Shown here piece after piece: positions 15,636 through 24,988 of a DNA stretch of 64,000 nt. Source of the stretch: Brassicibacter mesophilus. GTDB lineage: Bacteria; Bacillota; Clostridia; Tissierellales; Proteiniboraceae. Position numbers and translations under genes: made by a program. The stretch's first letter is position 1, and each line of letters begins with the position of its first letter. Where the stretch lies: assembly GCF_050433385.1 (NCBI RefSeq), contig NZ_JBNPXI010000002.1, positions 393,585 to 457,584 on the forward strand. The letters run 5' to 3'. Below the pieces are notes generated by a model. That model worked only from the letters and a program-made list of their open reading frames with translations, did not search any database and was not told the origin of the DNA.

Positions 15636-18122
15636 CTATAATATTGAAATTGGGTTAATATCTATACTTATTTTAGTTTCTTTAGATTGTAACTTTTTTT
15701 TATTTAGTATACATACCCTATATACTATGTCCTTAATTAATGAAAATTCATTTCCATCACATTTTATTAAAATTTGCCTTCTATATCTATCTTTTATCTT
15801 ATAAATCGGAGCTTCATTTGGTCCTATAACTTTATTTATTTTTGACTCTCCAAAAGCTATAGCTATTTGCTTTTTTAACTCATGTGATATTATTTTTGAA
15901 GAATCATATGCTTTTTTCTCATCTTTATTATAAACAATTATATTTATAATATTTGTAAAAGGTGGGTATTCAAAAGCTTTTCTTAAAACAATTTCCTTAT
16001 TATAAAAACTTTCATAGTCATGTGACTTAGCTGTCATAATACTATAATGATCGGGTTCATAAGTTTGAAGTATTACCTTGCCTTCTGCCTCTCCCCTTCC
16101 AGCTCTTCCACCAACTTGAGTTAACAGCTGGAAGGTTCTTTCTGAAGCTTTAAAATCAGGAAGATTAAGGCTTATATCAGCTGCAATAATGCCAACAAGT
16201 GTAACATTAGGAAAATCTAATCCTTTAGATATCATCTGTGTTCCAATAAGTATATCAACACTGCCATCTCTAACTTTGCCAAGAATCCTTTCATGACTAC
16301 CTTTTTTTGTAGTAGTATCTACATCCATCCTAGCTACTTTTGCATCAGGAAAATATTTTTTTACAATTTCTTCAACCTTCTGAGTACCAATTCCAAAATA
16401 TTTAATATATTGACTCCCACAGTCTGGGCAGACAGTGGGTGGTCTCATTGTATTACCACAATAATGACACTTTAGAATGTTTTCTTTAAGATGATATGTA
16501 AGCGAAATATCACAGCTTTTACATTTCACTACATATCCACATTTTCTACAGGAAACAAAGGTTGAGAAACCTCTTCTATTTAGAAAAAGAATGGTCTGTT
16601 TTTTTTGAATCAAATTTTCGGATATGGCATCATAAAGTTTTTTACTAAAAATAGACTTATTGCCATCATCTAATTCACTTTTCATATCTATTATCTCTAT
16701 AGACGGCATCTTTTTGTTGTTTATTCTATTGGGTAGAGTCAATAGTTTTATATCACCGTTTTGAGCTCTATAATATGTCTCTATAGAAGGTGTGGCAGAG
16801 CCAAGCAAAAGAGTAGCATTTTCTAACTCACATCTTTTGTCTGCAACCTCAATGGTACAATACTTGGGATTCATACTTGATTTGTAGCTTGTTTCATGCT
16901 CTTCGTCTATTATAATTAATCCTAATTTTCCAAGTGGAGCAAATACTGCTGACCTAGCTCCTACAACTATCTGAACTTTTCCTTCTCGTATCTTGCGCCA
17001 TTCATCATACCTTTCACCTGGTGATAGCCTGCTGTGCATTACTGCGACATTGTTCCCAAATCTCCCCACAAATCTTTCAACAGTTTGTGGAGTTAAAGAG
17101 ATTTCTGGCACTAATACAATAGCTTGCTTATTAAGACTAATATACTTTTCAATTAATTGTAAATAGACCTCGGTCTTACCACTACCCGTTACTCCATGGA
17201 GCAAAAACTTATTATATCCTCTGTTTTGATAATCCTCAAAAATTGTATCAACACATATTTTTTGGTCTTGCGAAAGATTAACCTTGTAATAAGGTTTAAT
17301 CTCTGAAGTAACTGGATTGCGACAGACCTCTCTATCTTGGATTGTTAGGTAGCCTTTCTCTTCTAAAGATTTTAGTGTATATAAGCTACTGTCAGTATCA
17401 ATTAAAACCTGCTTTAAACTTATATTATTCTTATTAGATAAATATTTTATTAACTCTAATTGCTTATACGCCCTTGAATTGATCGAACTAATAATATCAT
17501 TTGCTTCATCAGTAGAAAAATTTCTATGTACATATTTTTCATGTTTTATATTGACATCTGCACTAACTTTATTAGTAATTTCAACTATTCCCTTTTCAGC
17601 TAGATAATCTATATTTGCTTGAAGATTTTTAATTGAAGATATTTCTTTTATTTTTTCAACCTCAGTTTCGCCATTATTAATTAATAATTTTATAAGTTTC
17701 AACTGATTTTCATTTTTTATTTCTGATATCTTTCTGTCATCTTTTTCAAGAGAAATTTTTAAATATTTCCGTACCTTATTTGTAATTCCTGTAGGTAAAA
17801 TTGTTCTTAGAGCTTCAATATGCTGGGCTAAATAATTTTCCTTCATCCAAAGACTAAGTTTTATCATATTTTCTGATAACACGGGAGGCTCATTTATTAT
17901 ACTATCTATATACTTTAGTCTTTTTATATTTACCTCAGCATTCTGCTTTGTACTAATAATTATCCCTTCAATAAGTTTATTGCCTATTCCAAACGGTACA
18001 AGAACTCTCATACCTATTCTGACAACATTTATATATTTATTAGGAACTATATAAGTGAATAGTTTATCAGTATTGGTATTCATATTATCTACTATTATTT
18101 CAGCATACATACTATCATCCAT
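15636..18122 (-). CDS. priA: Primosomal protein N' (replication restart helicase PriA)
   Basis: 3'-5' DNA helicase that reloads the replisome at stalled forks. The long 828-aa protein has the N-terminal DNA-binding region, Walker A GVTGSGKTEVY at about 313-323, DEEHE near 405, and the inserted zinc-binding cysteine sets (CRKCGYVVKCKSC, then CHYCG and CPDCG) near 535-575. RGEAEGKVILQTYEP marks a late helicase motif. ATG at 18122 after GAGAGG. It lies between coaBC and def, as in Bacillus. Confidence 0.96.
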   Translation of the reverse strand: MDDSMYAEIIVDNMNTNTDKLFTYIVPNKYINVVRIGMRVLVPFGIGNKLIEGIIISTKQNAEVNIKRLKYIDSIINEPPVLSENMIKLSLWMKENYLAQHIEALRTILPTGITNKVRKYLKISLEKDDRKISEIKNENQLKLIKLLINNGETEVEKIKEISSIKNLQANIDYLAEKGIVEITNKVSADVNIKHEKYVHRNFSTDEANDIISSINSRAYKQLELIKYLSNKNNISLKQVLIDTDSSLYTLKSLEEKGYLTIQDREVCRNPVTSEIKPYYKVNLSQDQKICVDTIFEDYQNRGYNKFLLHGVTGSGKTEVYLQLIEKYISLNKQAIVLVPEISLTPQTVERFVGRFGNNVAVMHSRLSPGERYDEWRKIREGKVQIVVGARSAVFAPLGKLGLIIIDEEHETSYKSSMNPKYCTIEVADKRCELENATLLLGSATPSIETYYRAQNGDIKLLTLPNRINNKKMPSIEIIDMKSELDDGNKSIFSKKLYDAISENLIQKKQTILFLNRRGFSTFVSCRKCGYVVKCKSCDISLTYHLKENILKCHYCGNTMRPPTVCPDCGSQYIKYFGIGTQKVEEIVKKYFPDAKVARMDVDTTTKKGSHERILGKVRDGSVDILIGTQMISKGLDFPNVTLVGIIAADISLNLPDFKASERTFQLLTQVGGRAGRGEAEGKVILQTYEPDHYSIMTAKSHDYESFYNKEIVLRKAFEYPPFTNIINIIVYNKDEKKAYDSSKIISHELKKQIAIAFGESKINKVIGPNEAPIYKIKDRYRRQILIKCDGNEFSLIKDIVYRVCILNKKKLQSKETKISIDINPISIL

Positions 18123-18202
18123 TCAACACAACCTCTCAAGTTAACCTATAAAATATTATATCAAAAAATAAATTACTTTTCTTATTCTATACTGTATTTT
18201 AA

Positions 18203-18255
18203 AAGCTAGATAATCAACATAATAAGATAGTTTCTTATTAGTTAATATCTAGCTT
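18203..18255 (-). terminator. Long hairpin between coaBC and priA
   Basis: A perfect 10-bp outer stem AAGCTAGATA/TATCTAGCTT (18203-18212 and 18246-18255) encloses an inner ATAAG/CTTAT hairpin. On the minus strand it is followed by TTAAAATAC, a poor T tract, so partial termination or an RNA-processing site is possible. Confidence 0.45.
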
Positions 18256-18265
18256 ATAAACATAA

Positions 18266-19456
18266 CTATATCAGTTGATTAGCTAGTTTGTCTATAATAA
18301 TTCTAGCTATCTCATCCTTTTTCATCATTGGAAAATCTTGTTGATTGCCGCTTTTATCCAATATCGTAACAATATTTGTTTCACTTCTAAATCCAGCATT
18401 TTCTTTTGATACATCATTAACAACTATAAAATCAAAGTTCTTTTTTTCAATCTTCTTTTTTGCATTTTCAATAACGTTCTGCGTTTCTGCAGCAAACCCT
18501 ACTATAATTTGCTTTTTCTTTAGTTTCCCAAAATGTAATGCTATATCAGGATTCTTAACAAGCTTTATATCCATTTCATCATCATTCTTCTTAATCTTAT
18601 GATTGCTTACAGTTTTAGGTCTATAATCCAATGGTGCTGCTGCTTTAATCAGGACATCACATTCATCAAACAATTTTTCTATAGCATTAAACATATCTAT
18701 TGTAGTATTGACTCCTACAATCTCAACTCCTTCAGGAGGCATCAAGTTTGTTGGTCCACTCACTAGTGTAACTTCAGCTCCCCTTTCATGAGCCAGTCGA
18801 GCTAGCGCATAACCCATTTTGCCACTTGAATAGTTTGTTAAGTACCTTACTGGGTCTAATGGAGCAATCGTTGGTCCTGCAGTTACTACAAATTTTTTTC
18901 CAGAAAGGTCTTTATTTGAAGACATATTAACTATATAGTCCACTATATCAGCAGGTTCGGCCATTTTACCCTCACCGTAGTCACCACAAGCCAATCTGCC
19001 ACATCCAGGCTTTATAAATTCATAACCAAGTGACTTTAGTTTTTCCTTATTGCTTTTAAAAATAGGATTAGTATACATATTAGTATTCATTGCAGGAGCA
19101 AACACAACCTTGGCTTTTGTAGCCATTATAGTCGTAGATAACATATCATCTGCAATTCCATTAGCAATTTTTCCAATAATATTAGCAGTTGCAGGAGCAA
19201 CCAAAAACAAGTCAGCCTTACTAGCTAGAGAAATATGCTCAATTTCCCATTTCTTTGGTTCACTAAACATATTAACTGTAACATAATTTTGCGATAAGGA
19301 TTGGAATGTTAAGGGTGTTACAAATTCAGTTGCAGCTTCAGTCATAATAACATCAACATTTGCTCCAAGCTTTTTTAGTCTGCTTACTACGTCTACAGCT
19401 TTGTATACAGCAATTCCACCGGTAACTCCCATAACAATATTTTTACCTTTAAGCAA
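18266..19456 (-). CDS. coaBC: Bifunctional phosphopantothenoylcysteine decarboxylase/phosphopantothenate-cysteine ligase
   Basis: Two consecutive steps of coenzyme A synthesis. The N-terminal flavin decarboxylase domain (about 1-180) shows GVTGGIAVYKA near residue 8, MNTNMY near 125 and a catalytic-type GDYGEGKMAEP near 160; the C-terminal ligase domain (about 185-396) shows TAGPTIAPLDPVRYLTNYSSG. The TTG at 19456 is chosen because GAGGTG lies six bases upstream; an in-frame GTG overlaps that site. It follows rpoZ by 13 bases; gmk-rpoZ-coaBC-priA is a classic Firmicutes order. Confidence 0.95.
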   Translation of the reverse strand: MLKGKNIVMGVTGGIAVYKAVDVVSRLKKLGANVDVIMTEAATEFVTPLTFQSLSQNYVTVNMFSEPKKWEIEHISLASKADLFLVAPATANIIGKIANGIADDMLSTTIMATKAKVVFAPAMNTNMYTNPIFKSNKEKLKSLGYEFIKPGCGRLACGDYGEGKMAEPADIVDYIVNMSSNKDLSGKKFVVTAGPTIAPLDPVRYLTNYSSGKMGYALARLAHERGAEVTLVSGPTNLMPPEGVEIVGVNTTIDMFNAIEKLFDECDVLIKAAAPLDYRPKTVSNHKIKKNDDEMDIKLVKNPDIALHFGKLKKKQIIVGFAAETQNVIENAKKKIEKKNFDFIVVNDVSKENAGFRSETNIVTILDKSGNQQDFPMMKKDEIARIIIDKLANQLI

Positions 19457-19469
19457 TAAGAACACCTCA

Positions 19470-19679
19470 CTACTTACAGAAATTTTCTTCTGATCTTGTA
19501 TAGAATATTTTATTATCAGCTATTTCTTGGACTGCAATCGAAACAGGTTTGCTTGTTTTTGCATCAATTAAAGGACTTCCCCCCTCTACCAGCTGTCTTG
19601 CTCTTTTTGAGACAAGCATAACTAAAGTGTATCTGCTATCGACTTTTTCTAATAATTCCTTAGTTGAAGGATATAACAT
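19470..19679 (-). CDS. rpoZ: DNA-directed RNA polymerase omega subunit
   Basis: Small subunit that supports folding and assembly of the beta-prime subunit. The 69-aa protein opens MLYPSTKELLEKVDSRYTLV and contains SKRARQLVEGG, the conserved omega signature, with the usual substitution-rich C-terminus. It is located between gmk and coaBC, the standard place. Confidence 0.95.
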   Translation of the reverse strand: MLYPSTKELLEKVDSRYTLVMLVSKRARQLVEGGSPLIDAKTSKPVSIAVQEIADNKIFYTRSEENFCK

Positions 19680-19690
19680 AAAATACCTCC

Positions 19691-20287
19691 TTAGATTCCT
19701 TTTATAATTTCTTTTTGTCTATTCACCTTACATTTTTCTGCCATTATTATAGATTCAATTCTTTTCGCTGCCAAATCAATCTCATCATTTAATACAGCAT
19801 AATCATATTTGAAAACATATTCTATTTCGTTATATGCACTCTGAAACCTTTCAGAAATAGCTTCTTCAGATTCTGTTCCTCTGTTTACAATACGACTTTT
19901 AAGTTCATCCATAGAAGGAGGTAAGATGAAAATAAAAACTCCATCTGGATAAATTTCTTTTACCTTAAGTGCTCCTTGAATATCTATTTCTAGTAAAATA
20001 TCTTTTCCTTCATTTAACTTGTCAATAATATATTTTTTTGGTGTACCATAGTAGTTACCATAAACATAAGCATGTTCCAAAAAATCTCCATTCCCAATCA
20101 TATTTTCAAAAACTTCTCTATCTATAAAGAAATAATTTTTCCCTTCAATTTCTCCAACTCTTGGTTTTCTAGTAGTTGCCGATATCGAGAGGTTAATATC
20201 ATCATTCTGTTCTAACAACTGTTTACATATTGTTCCTTTACCAGCTCCTGATGGACCTGAGACCACAATAAGCAATCCTTTACTCAT
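19691..20287 (-). CDS. gmk: Guanylate kinase
   Basis: Phosphorylates GMP to GDP with ATP. The P-loop SGPSGAGKGT lies at about residues 10-19, followed by the GMP-binding RKPRVGEIEGKNYFF stretch near 42, the YGNYYGTP motif near 78 and a DIQGA motif near 103. 198 aa, normal. It lies between remA and rpoZ, and supplies nucleotides for RNA synthesis and (p)ppGpp metabolism. Confidence 0.96.
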   Translation of the reverse strand: MSKGLLIVVSGPSGAGKGTICKQLLEQNDDINLSISATTRKPRVGEIEGKNYFFIDREVFENMIGNGDFLEHAYVYGNYYGTPKKYIIDKLNEGKDILLEIDIQGALKVKEIYPDGVFIFILPPSMDELKSRIVNRGTESEEAISERFQSAYNEIEYVFKYDYAVLNDEIDLAAKRIESIIMAEKCKVNRQKEIIKGI

Positions 20288-20311
20288 CTGATTCTCCTCT
20301 TTCTTTTTATT

Positions 20312-20572
20312 CTACTCGATGTCTGCGTTATCCTTACTGTTCAATCTATGTGCAACAGTCTCAGGTTGAACTGCTGACAATATGATATGGTCACTATCAG
20401 TTATAACTACAGCTCTAGTTCTTCTTCCATAAGTTGCATCAATAAGCATCCCTCTATCTCGTGCCTCTTGAATTATTCTCTTAATAGGTGCAGACTCTGG
20501 ACTTACAATTGCTACAATTCTGTTTGCTGAAACTATGTTTCCAAATCCAATATTAATCAGTTTTATGCTCAT
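20312..20572 (-). CDS. remA: Extracellular matrix regulatory protein RemA (DUF370)
   Basis: DNA-binding protein, 86 aa, first described in Bacillus as an activator of matrix and osmoprotection genes. The family signature is seen: INIGFGNIVSANRIVAIVSP start, then RDRGMLIDATYGRRTRAVVI and SAVQPETVAHR. Clostridia keep the gene even where matrix operons are absent, so its targets here are unknown. It is placed between the YicC-type gene and gmk, as in Bacillus. Confidence 0.93.
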   Translation of the reverse strand: MSIKLINIGFGNIVSANRIVAIVSPESAPIKRIIQEARDRGMLIDATYGRRTRAVVITDSDHIILSAVQPETVAHRLNSKDNADIE

Positions 20573-20596
20573 ATTCTATCCTCCCTTATAATAGTG

Positions 20597-21478
20597 TTAT
20601 TCAATGTTTTGTATTTGTTCTCTTATTTTTTCTAACTCACTTTTTATATCTACTACCTTATTTGTTATATCTATATCTCCTACTTTAGAACCAATAGTAT
20701 TTACCTCTCTATTCATTTCTTGAACTAAGAAGTCAAGCTTTCTCCCAACAGGCACATCTGCTTCAAGAGATTTAACCATTTGATTAATATGACTATATAA
20801 TCTAACTATTTCTTCATTAATACTGCATTTATCAGCAAAGTATGCAACTTCATTAGCCAGCTTATTCTCATCTATTTCATACTTTTCTTCTAATAATTCT
20901 TTAATCCTGTTTGATAGCTTTGTCTTATATTCCAAGACTACTTCAGGTGATCTTTCTTCTATTTGCTTCACCATACTTTCTATACTCTTAACCTTTAATA
21001 TTATGTCATTAGCTAGTTCTTTTCCTTCTTCAATCCTCATAGATATCAGTCTGTTAAGTGAGTCTTCTATAGCTAATTTCAAACACGCCCAGATTTCATC
21101 CTCATCTTCTTCTCTTTTCTGAGTCTTTAAAACATCTGGAAATCTAGTAAGAAGTTCAATATTAATATTGTTTTCAATATGGAGCTCATTACATAGAACA
21201 TCAATAGCCTTTTTATACGATGTTGCTAAAGGAATATCTACTTTTACCTCAATATCACTTTGACTTATATATTCTAGGCTAATATAGATTTCTACTCTAC
21301 CTCTGGTCACCTTGTTTCTAATTAACTTTTTAATACTCTCTTCTAAATAGTTAAGGTGTTTAGGCATTTTAACAATAATATCATTGTATCTATGATTGAC
21401 TGATTTTATCTCAACAGTAAATGACCTTAAACTATCAGTATTTTCGCCTCTTCCGAAACCTGTCATACTCCTTATCAA
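20597..21478 (-). CDS. YicC/YloC family endoribonuclease
   Basis: Family of endoribonucleases (Escherichia coli YicC, Bacillus YloC) that cleave structured RNA. The protein starts IRSMTGFGRGE and has KSVNHRYNDI near residue 25 and a C-terminal EMNREVNTIGSK motif near 252. The TTG at 21478 gives the canonical MIRSMTGFGR start; an ATG nine bases further upstream abuts the AAGG site and seems too close. First gene after a good promoter, upstream of remA-gmk-rpoZ-coaBC. Confidence 0.9.
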   Translation of the reverse strand: MIRSMTGFGRGENTDSLRSFTVEIKSVNHRYNDIIVKMPKHLNYLEESIKKLIRNKVTRGRVEIYISLEYISQSDIEVKVDIPLATSYKKAIDVLCNELHIENNINIELLTRFPDVLKTQKREEDEDEIWACLKLAIEDSLNRLISMRIEEGKELANDIILKVKSIESMVKQIEERSPEVVLEYKTKLSNRIKELLEEKYEIDENKLANEVAYFADKCSINEEIVRLYSHINQMVKSLEADVPVGRKLDFLVQEMNREVNTIGSKVGDIDITNKVVDIKSELEKIREQIQNIE

Positions 21479-21790
21479 TATCCTCATCCTTCCTAAACTA
21501 TTATAATCAATTTTACCATAAATTACACTAGTGTCAATTCACTAATCAAATAGTAATACTCTTATTTACCCATGTTAGCAATAATTATGAAATCTATTTT
21601 TTACTAAACCTTTTCACATAATTAATCTTATATAGATTATTCCAAACATATCTTATTTTCCTTCTAAATATTACAAAATATTAATATTTAATATTTTATT
21701 TTATGCTTTATTAACTCTAATTCATGTTTATCTTTATAATTTATCAATAAGATGTTATACTTTACTAAAACCTAACATGGAGGAATTATT
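21479..21790. other. Divergent intergenic region between YicC and rqcH
   Basis: AT-rich region of about 310 bases containing back-to-back promoters but no ORF with a ribosome-binding site that I can support. Confidence 0.6.
21510..21537 (-). promoter_or_regulatory. Sigma-A promoter of the YicC-remA-gmk-rpoZ-coaBC unit
   Basis: Minus-strand consensus TTGACA (21532-21537), 16-base spacer, TAAAAT (21510-21515). A further TATAAT lies just downstream. The site is the only good promoter upstream of this cluster. Confidence 0.7.
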
Positions 21791-23572
21791 ATGTCTTTAG
21801 ATGGTATAGTGGTTAAATCTATCACTGATGAATTGCAATCTTTAATTATAGATGGAAAAATTGATAAAATATATCAACCTGAACAAGATGAAATAGTATT
21901 AAACATAAGGAATAAAGGGGAAAATTTTAAACTTCTAATGTCAGCAAGCAGTAACAATCCTAGAATTTATATTACACAATCGTCTAAGATTAATCCAACT
22001 AATCCGCCTATGTTTTGCATGTTACTAAGAAAACACTTACAAGGAGGTAAAATAATTAGTATTCATCAACCCTCACTTGAAAGAATATTAAAAATCGGAA
22101 TTCAAAATTTAGATGAACTGGGAATAATGACAACAAAAGAACTAGTTATTGAATTAATGGGAAAACACAGTAATATAATTTTAATTGAAAAAGAATCTAA
22201 AAAAATAATAGATTCTATTAAAAGAATACCTTTATCTGTTAGCAGTGTAAGGCAAGTTTTACCTGGCCTTGAATATAAACTGCCTCCTTCTCAGGATAAA
22301 TTTAATCCTATAGAAATTAACAAAGGTAAATTTTGTGATATTTTACCTAGCTCAATTAAACCAATTCAAGTATACAAATATTTGTATTCAACATTTATTG
22401 GACTAAGCCCACTGATCGCAAAGGAGATTTGTTATAATGCAAATATTGAAGATACTAAAGATATCAATTTGCTGACAGAAAAAGAAATAAATAATTTATA
22501 TGCTTCTTTTAAAAAAATATACGATGCTGTTAAAAACAGCAAATTTACTCCAATTATGATTAAAAGTAAAAATGGATTTGATGTAATAGCTTTTTCTTCT
22601 GTTGTTCTCTCACAATACGGGAACTTACCTATAGAGAAATATAATTCAGTAAGTTGTCTACTAGAAGATTTTTATAATATACGTGATAAAATGGATAGGA
22701 TAAAACAAAAATCTACTGATTTGAGAAAGCTAGTTTCAAATAAATACGAGAGAGCTCTAAACAAGCTTGCAAAGCAAAAAGACGAGCTAATTCAAGCAAA
22801 TAAGCGAGAAAAATATAAAATTTATGGAGACTTAATTACAGCTAATATGTATAGAATAGAAAGAAAGCAAAGTGAAATAGAATTAGAAAACTATTATAGC
22901 CAGAACTTAGAAAAGGTAAAAATTAAGCTTAATCCAAGTCTATCTCCATCCCAAAATGCTCAAAAGTATTATAAAAAATATAATAAGTTAAAAAATGCTC
23001 ATGAGGTTGTAAGCGAACAATTGATAAAAACTCAAGAAGAAGTGCAGTATTTTGAAAACATATTATTGTCCTTGGATAACTGTACCGAGCTCAATGAGTT
23101 AGACGAAATAAGGGAAGAACTACAGAATGAGGGGTATATTAAAAGAAGTGTTTCGAAAAATAAGAAAAAAGATAGCAAGTCTCATACCTCCAGACCTCAC
23201 CATTTCATATCCACAGATGGATGTGAAATATTTGTTGGAAAAAATAATAAACAAAATGACTATCTTACTCTTAAAATTGCAAATAAAGAAGACTTATGGA
23301 TGCACACTAAAGACATCCCTGGCTCCCATGTAATAATTAAAAGTAAAAACAATACAATACCAGAAAGTTCAATTATTGAGGGCGCTTTACTTGCTGCATA
23401 TTATAGTAAAGCAAAGATGTCAAGTAATGTACCTATTGACTATACAGAGAGAAAAAATGTTAAAAAGCCAAATGGTGCTAAGCCAGGAATGGTAATATAT
23501 GATTATTACAATACTATATACGTTACCCCTGAGTCTGAAGTAGTTAATAAAATAAAAAGGATTGAAGATTAA
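21791..23572 (+). CDS. rqcH: Rqc2-type NFACT protein RqcH
   Basis: RqcH binds obstructed 50S subunits carrying peptidyl-tRNA and directs addition of C-terminal alanine tails, marking stalled chains for proteolysis. The 593-aa protein has the NFACT-N domain (about 1-250, starting MSLDGIVVKSI), two helix-hairpin-like and coiled-coil regions rich in lysine and glutamate (about 300-440), and the NFACT-R domain (about 455-570) with DLWMHTKDIPGSHVI. Older annotations call it fibronectin-binding protein A; no signal peptide is seen. ATG after GGAGG. It is alone on the plus strand. YlmH, linked to the same pathway in Bacillus, lies at 30125. Confidence 0.92.
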   Translation: MSLDGIVVKSITDELQSLIIDGKIDKIYQPEQDEIVLNIRNKGENFKLLMSASSNNPRIYITQSSKINPTNPPMFCMLLRKHLQGGKIISIHQPSLERILKIGIQNLDELGIMTTKELVIELMGKHSNIILIEKESKKIIDSIKRIPLSVSSVRQVLPGLEYKLPPSQDKFNPIEINKGKFCDILPSSIKPIQVYKYLYSTFIGLSPLIAKEICYNANIEDTKDINLLTEKEINNLYASFKKIYDAVKNSKFTPIMIKSKNGFDVIAFSSVVLSQYGNLPIEKYNSVSCLLEDFYNIRDKMDRIKQKSTDLRKLVSNKYERALNKLAKQKDELIQANKREKYKIYGDLITANMYRIERKQSEIELENYYSQNLEKVKIKLNPSLSPSQNAQKYYKKYNKLKNAHEVVSEQLIKTQEEVQYFENILLSLDNCTELNELDEIREELQNEGYIKRSVSKNKKKDSKSHTSRPHHFISTDGCEIFVGKNNKQNDYLTLKIANKEDLWMHTKDIPGSHVIIKSKNNTIPESSIIEGALLAAYYSKAKMSSNVPIDYTERKNVKKPNGAKPGMVIYDYYNTIYVTPESEVVNKIKRIED

Positions 23573-23591
23573 AATAATTTTATCATCAGAT

Positions 23592-23635
23592 AAAAAACTC
23601 CAATTATTGCTTACAATAATTGGAGTTTTTTTATT
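23592..23635. terminator. Bidirectional terminator between rqcH and uraA
   Basis: Perfect 17-bp stem (23593-23609 and 23614-23630) around loop CTTA with long T tracts on both strands. It terminates rqcH on the plus strand and uraA on the minus strand. Confidence 0.95.
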
Positions 23636-23640
23636 ATTGA

Positions 23641-24909
23641 TTAAGCTCTATCTGGGAGTATTTTGTTTGCAATAACACCAATTAGTGCGGCTAAGCTCAA
23701 TCCTACTATCTGAATGTTTTGTGTAATCTGGATCCCTATAGTTCCTGAAAAGTCAGGGTTAGATTTTAAAAACTCTGTACCTATGCCAGCTACAAGTATT
23801 ATTGCTGATATTATAAGGTTTCTATTATCAGAAAAATCTACGTTCGCAGTAGAAATCGTTCTAATCCCTACACTTGCAATCATACCGAATAGAATTATAC
23901 TTACTCCACCCATAACTGGAACTGGTATAGTCTGTAGAATTGCTCCGACTTTACCAATAAAACTTAAACCTATTGCAATCACTGCTGCTAATCTTAATAT
24001 ACTAGGATCATAAACTCTCGTAACTGCTAATACACTTGTATTTTCTCCATATGTCGTATTTGCTGGTCCACCAACAAGTCCAGCAAACATAGTTGCTAAT
24101 CCATCCCCTAGAAGCGTTCTGTGTAATCCTGGATCTTCAAAAAAGTTTTTACCAACTACTGCACCATTAGTTGTTATGTCACCAATGTGCTCCATAAATA
24201 CGGCAAGTACTATAGGTGCAATGATAGCTATTGCTCCAATGCTAAATTTAGGCATTGTAAATGCTGGAATACTAAGAACTTTAGCTTGTACAATTGGAGT
24301 ATAGTCAATTATACCAATTATTGCTGAAAACACGTACCCTGCAATAACTCCACAAAGTATAGGAATAACTTTAAAAAATCCTTTAGCAAAAACTGATACT
24401 GAGATTACTGTTGCAATTACTACAAAAGCAACTGTCCAATTTGACGAAGCCATTTGAAGTGCTACAGGACTTAGTACTAAGCCTATTACTATAATCATTG
24501 GTCCTGTAACTACTGGTGGAAAAAAACTTTTTATCCTATCTACTCCAAACACCATTACTAGTAAGGAAAATACCAAATATAATGCACCTGCGACGATAAT
24601 TCCACCTTGTGCATATCTAAGATCCCCATATTGCTGACTTACAACTTGTATTACTGGAATAAACGCAAAGCTTGAGCCTAGAAAAACTGGAACTTTTCTT
24701 TTTGTTACAAGATGAAAAAGAATTGTACCAACCCCTGCTGTAAAAAGAGCAACACCAGGATTAAGACCAGTCAACATTGGTACCAGTACTGTAGCACCAA
24801 ACATCGCTATAACATGCTGTATAGCCAATATTATTCTTCTTGCAGGTGATCTATCATTGCTGTGTACCTCAATATTATTATTTTTTTCAATTATTCCATT
24901 TTTTTGCAT
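23641..24909 (-). CDS. uraA: Uracil permease
   Basis: Membrane symporter of the NCS2 family that imports uracil. The 422-aa protein has about 14 hydrophobic segments and family motifs: an N-terminal AIQHVIAMFGATVLVP near residue 29, the FMEHIGD motif near 240, and GGPANTTYGENT near 285 with the substrate-site glutamate. It is the downstream gene of pyrR, equivalent to pyrP of the Bacillus pyr operon, and has its own PyrR-binding element in the intergenic leader. No pyr biosynthetic genes follow; the bidirectional terminator comes first, so this is a salvage and uptake unit. Confidence 0.93.
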   Translation of the reverse strand: MQKNGIIEKNNNIEVHSNDRSPARRIILAIQHVIAMFGATVLVPMLTGLNPGVALFTAGVGTILFHLVTKRKVPVFLGSSFAFIPVIQVVSQQYGDLRYAQGGIIVAGALYLVFSLLVMVFGVDRIKSFFPPVVTGPMIIVIGLVLSPVALQMASSNWTVAFVVIATVISVSVFAKGFFKVIPILCGVIAGYVFSAIIGIIDYTPIVQAKVLSIPAFTMPKFSIGAIAIIAPIVLAVFMEHIGDITTNGAVVGKNFFEDPGLHRTLLGDGLATMFAGLVGGPANTTYGENTSVLAVTRVYDPSILRLAAVIAIGLSFIGKVGAILQTIPVPVMGGVSIILFGMIASVGIRTISTANVDFSDNRNLIISAIILVAGIGTEFLKSNPDFSGTIGIQITQNIQIVGLSLAALIGVIANKILPDRA

Positions 24910-24916
24910 AAAAAAA

Positions 24917-24976
24917 CCTCCTCGATATAATTTGGGAGGGAGAAATAATCTCCCTTTTTCAGCCTCTCGGGACTGA
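24917..24976 (-). promoter_or_regulatory. PyrR-binding element and hairpin in the pyrR-uraA leader
   Basis: The minus strand holds a perfect PyrR binding loop, TCAGTCCCGAGAGGCTGA (24959-24976), fitting ARUCCNGNGAGGYU. It is followed by a 6-bp hairpin GGGAGA/TCTCCC (24938-24954), but no T tract follows. Instead CCCTCCC (24934-24940) could pair with the AGGAGG ribosome-binding site of uraA at 24917-24922. PyrR control may therefore act on translation here. Confidence 0.8.
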
Positions 24977-24988
24977 TTTAAAAGGTGC

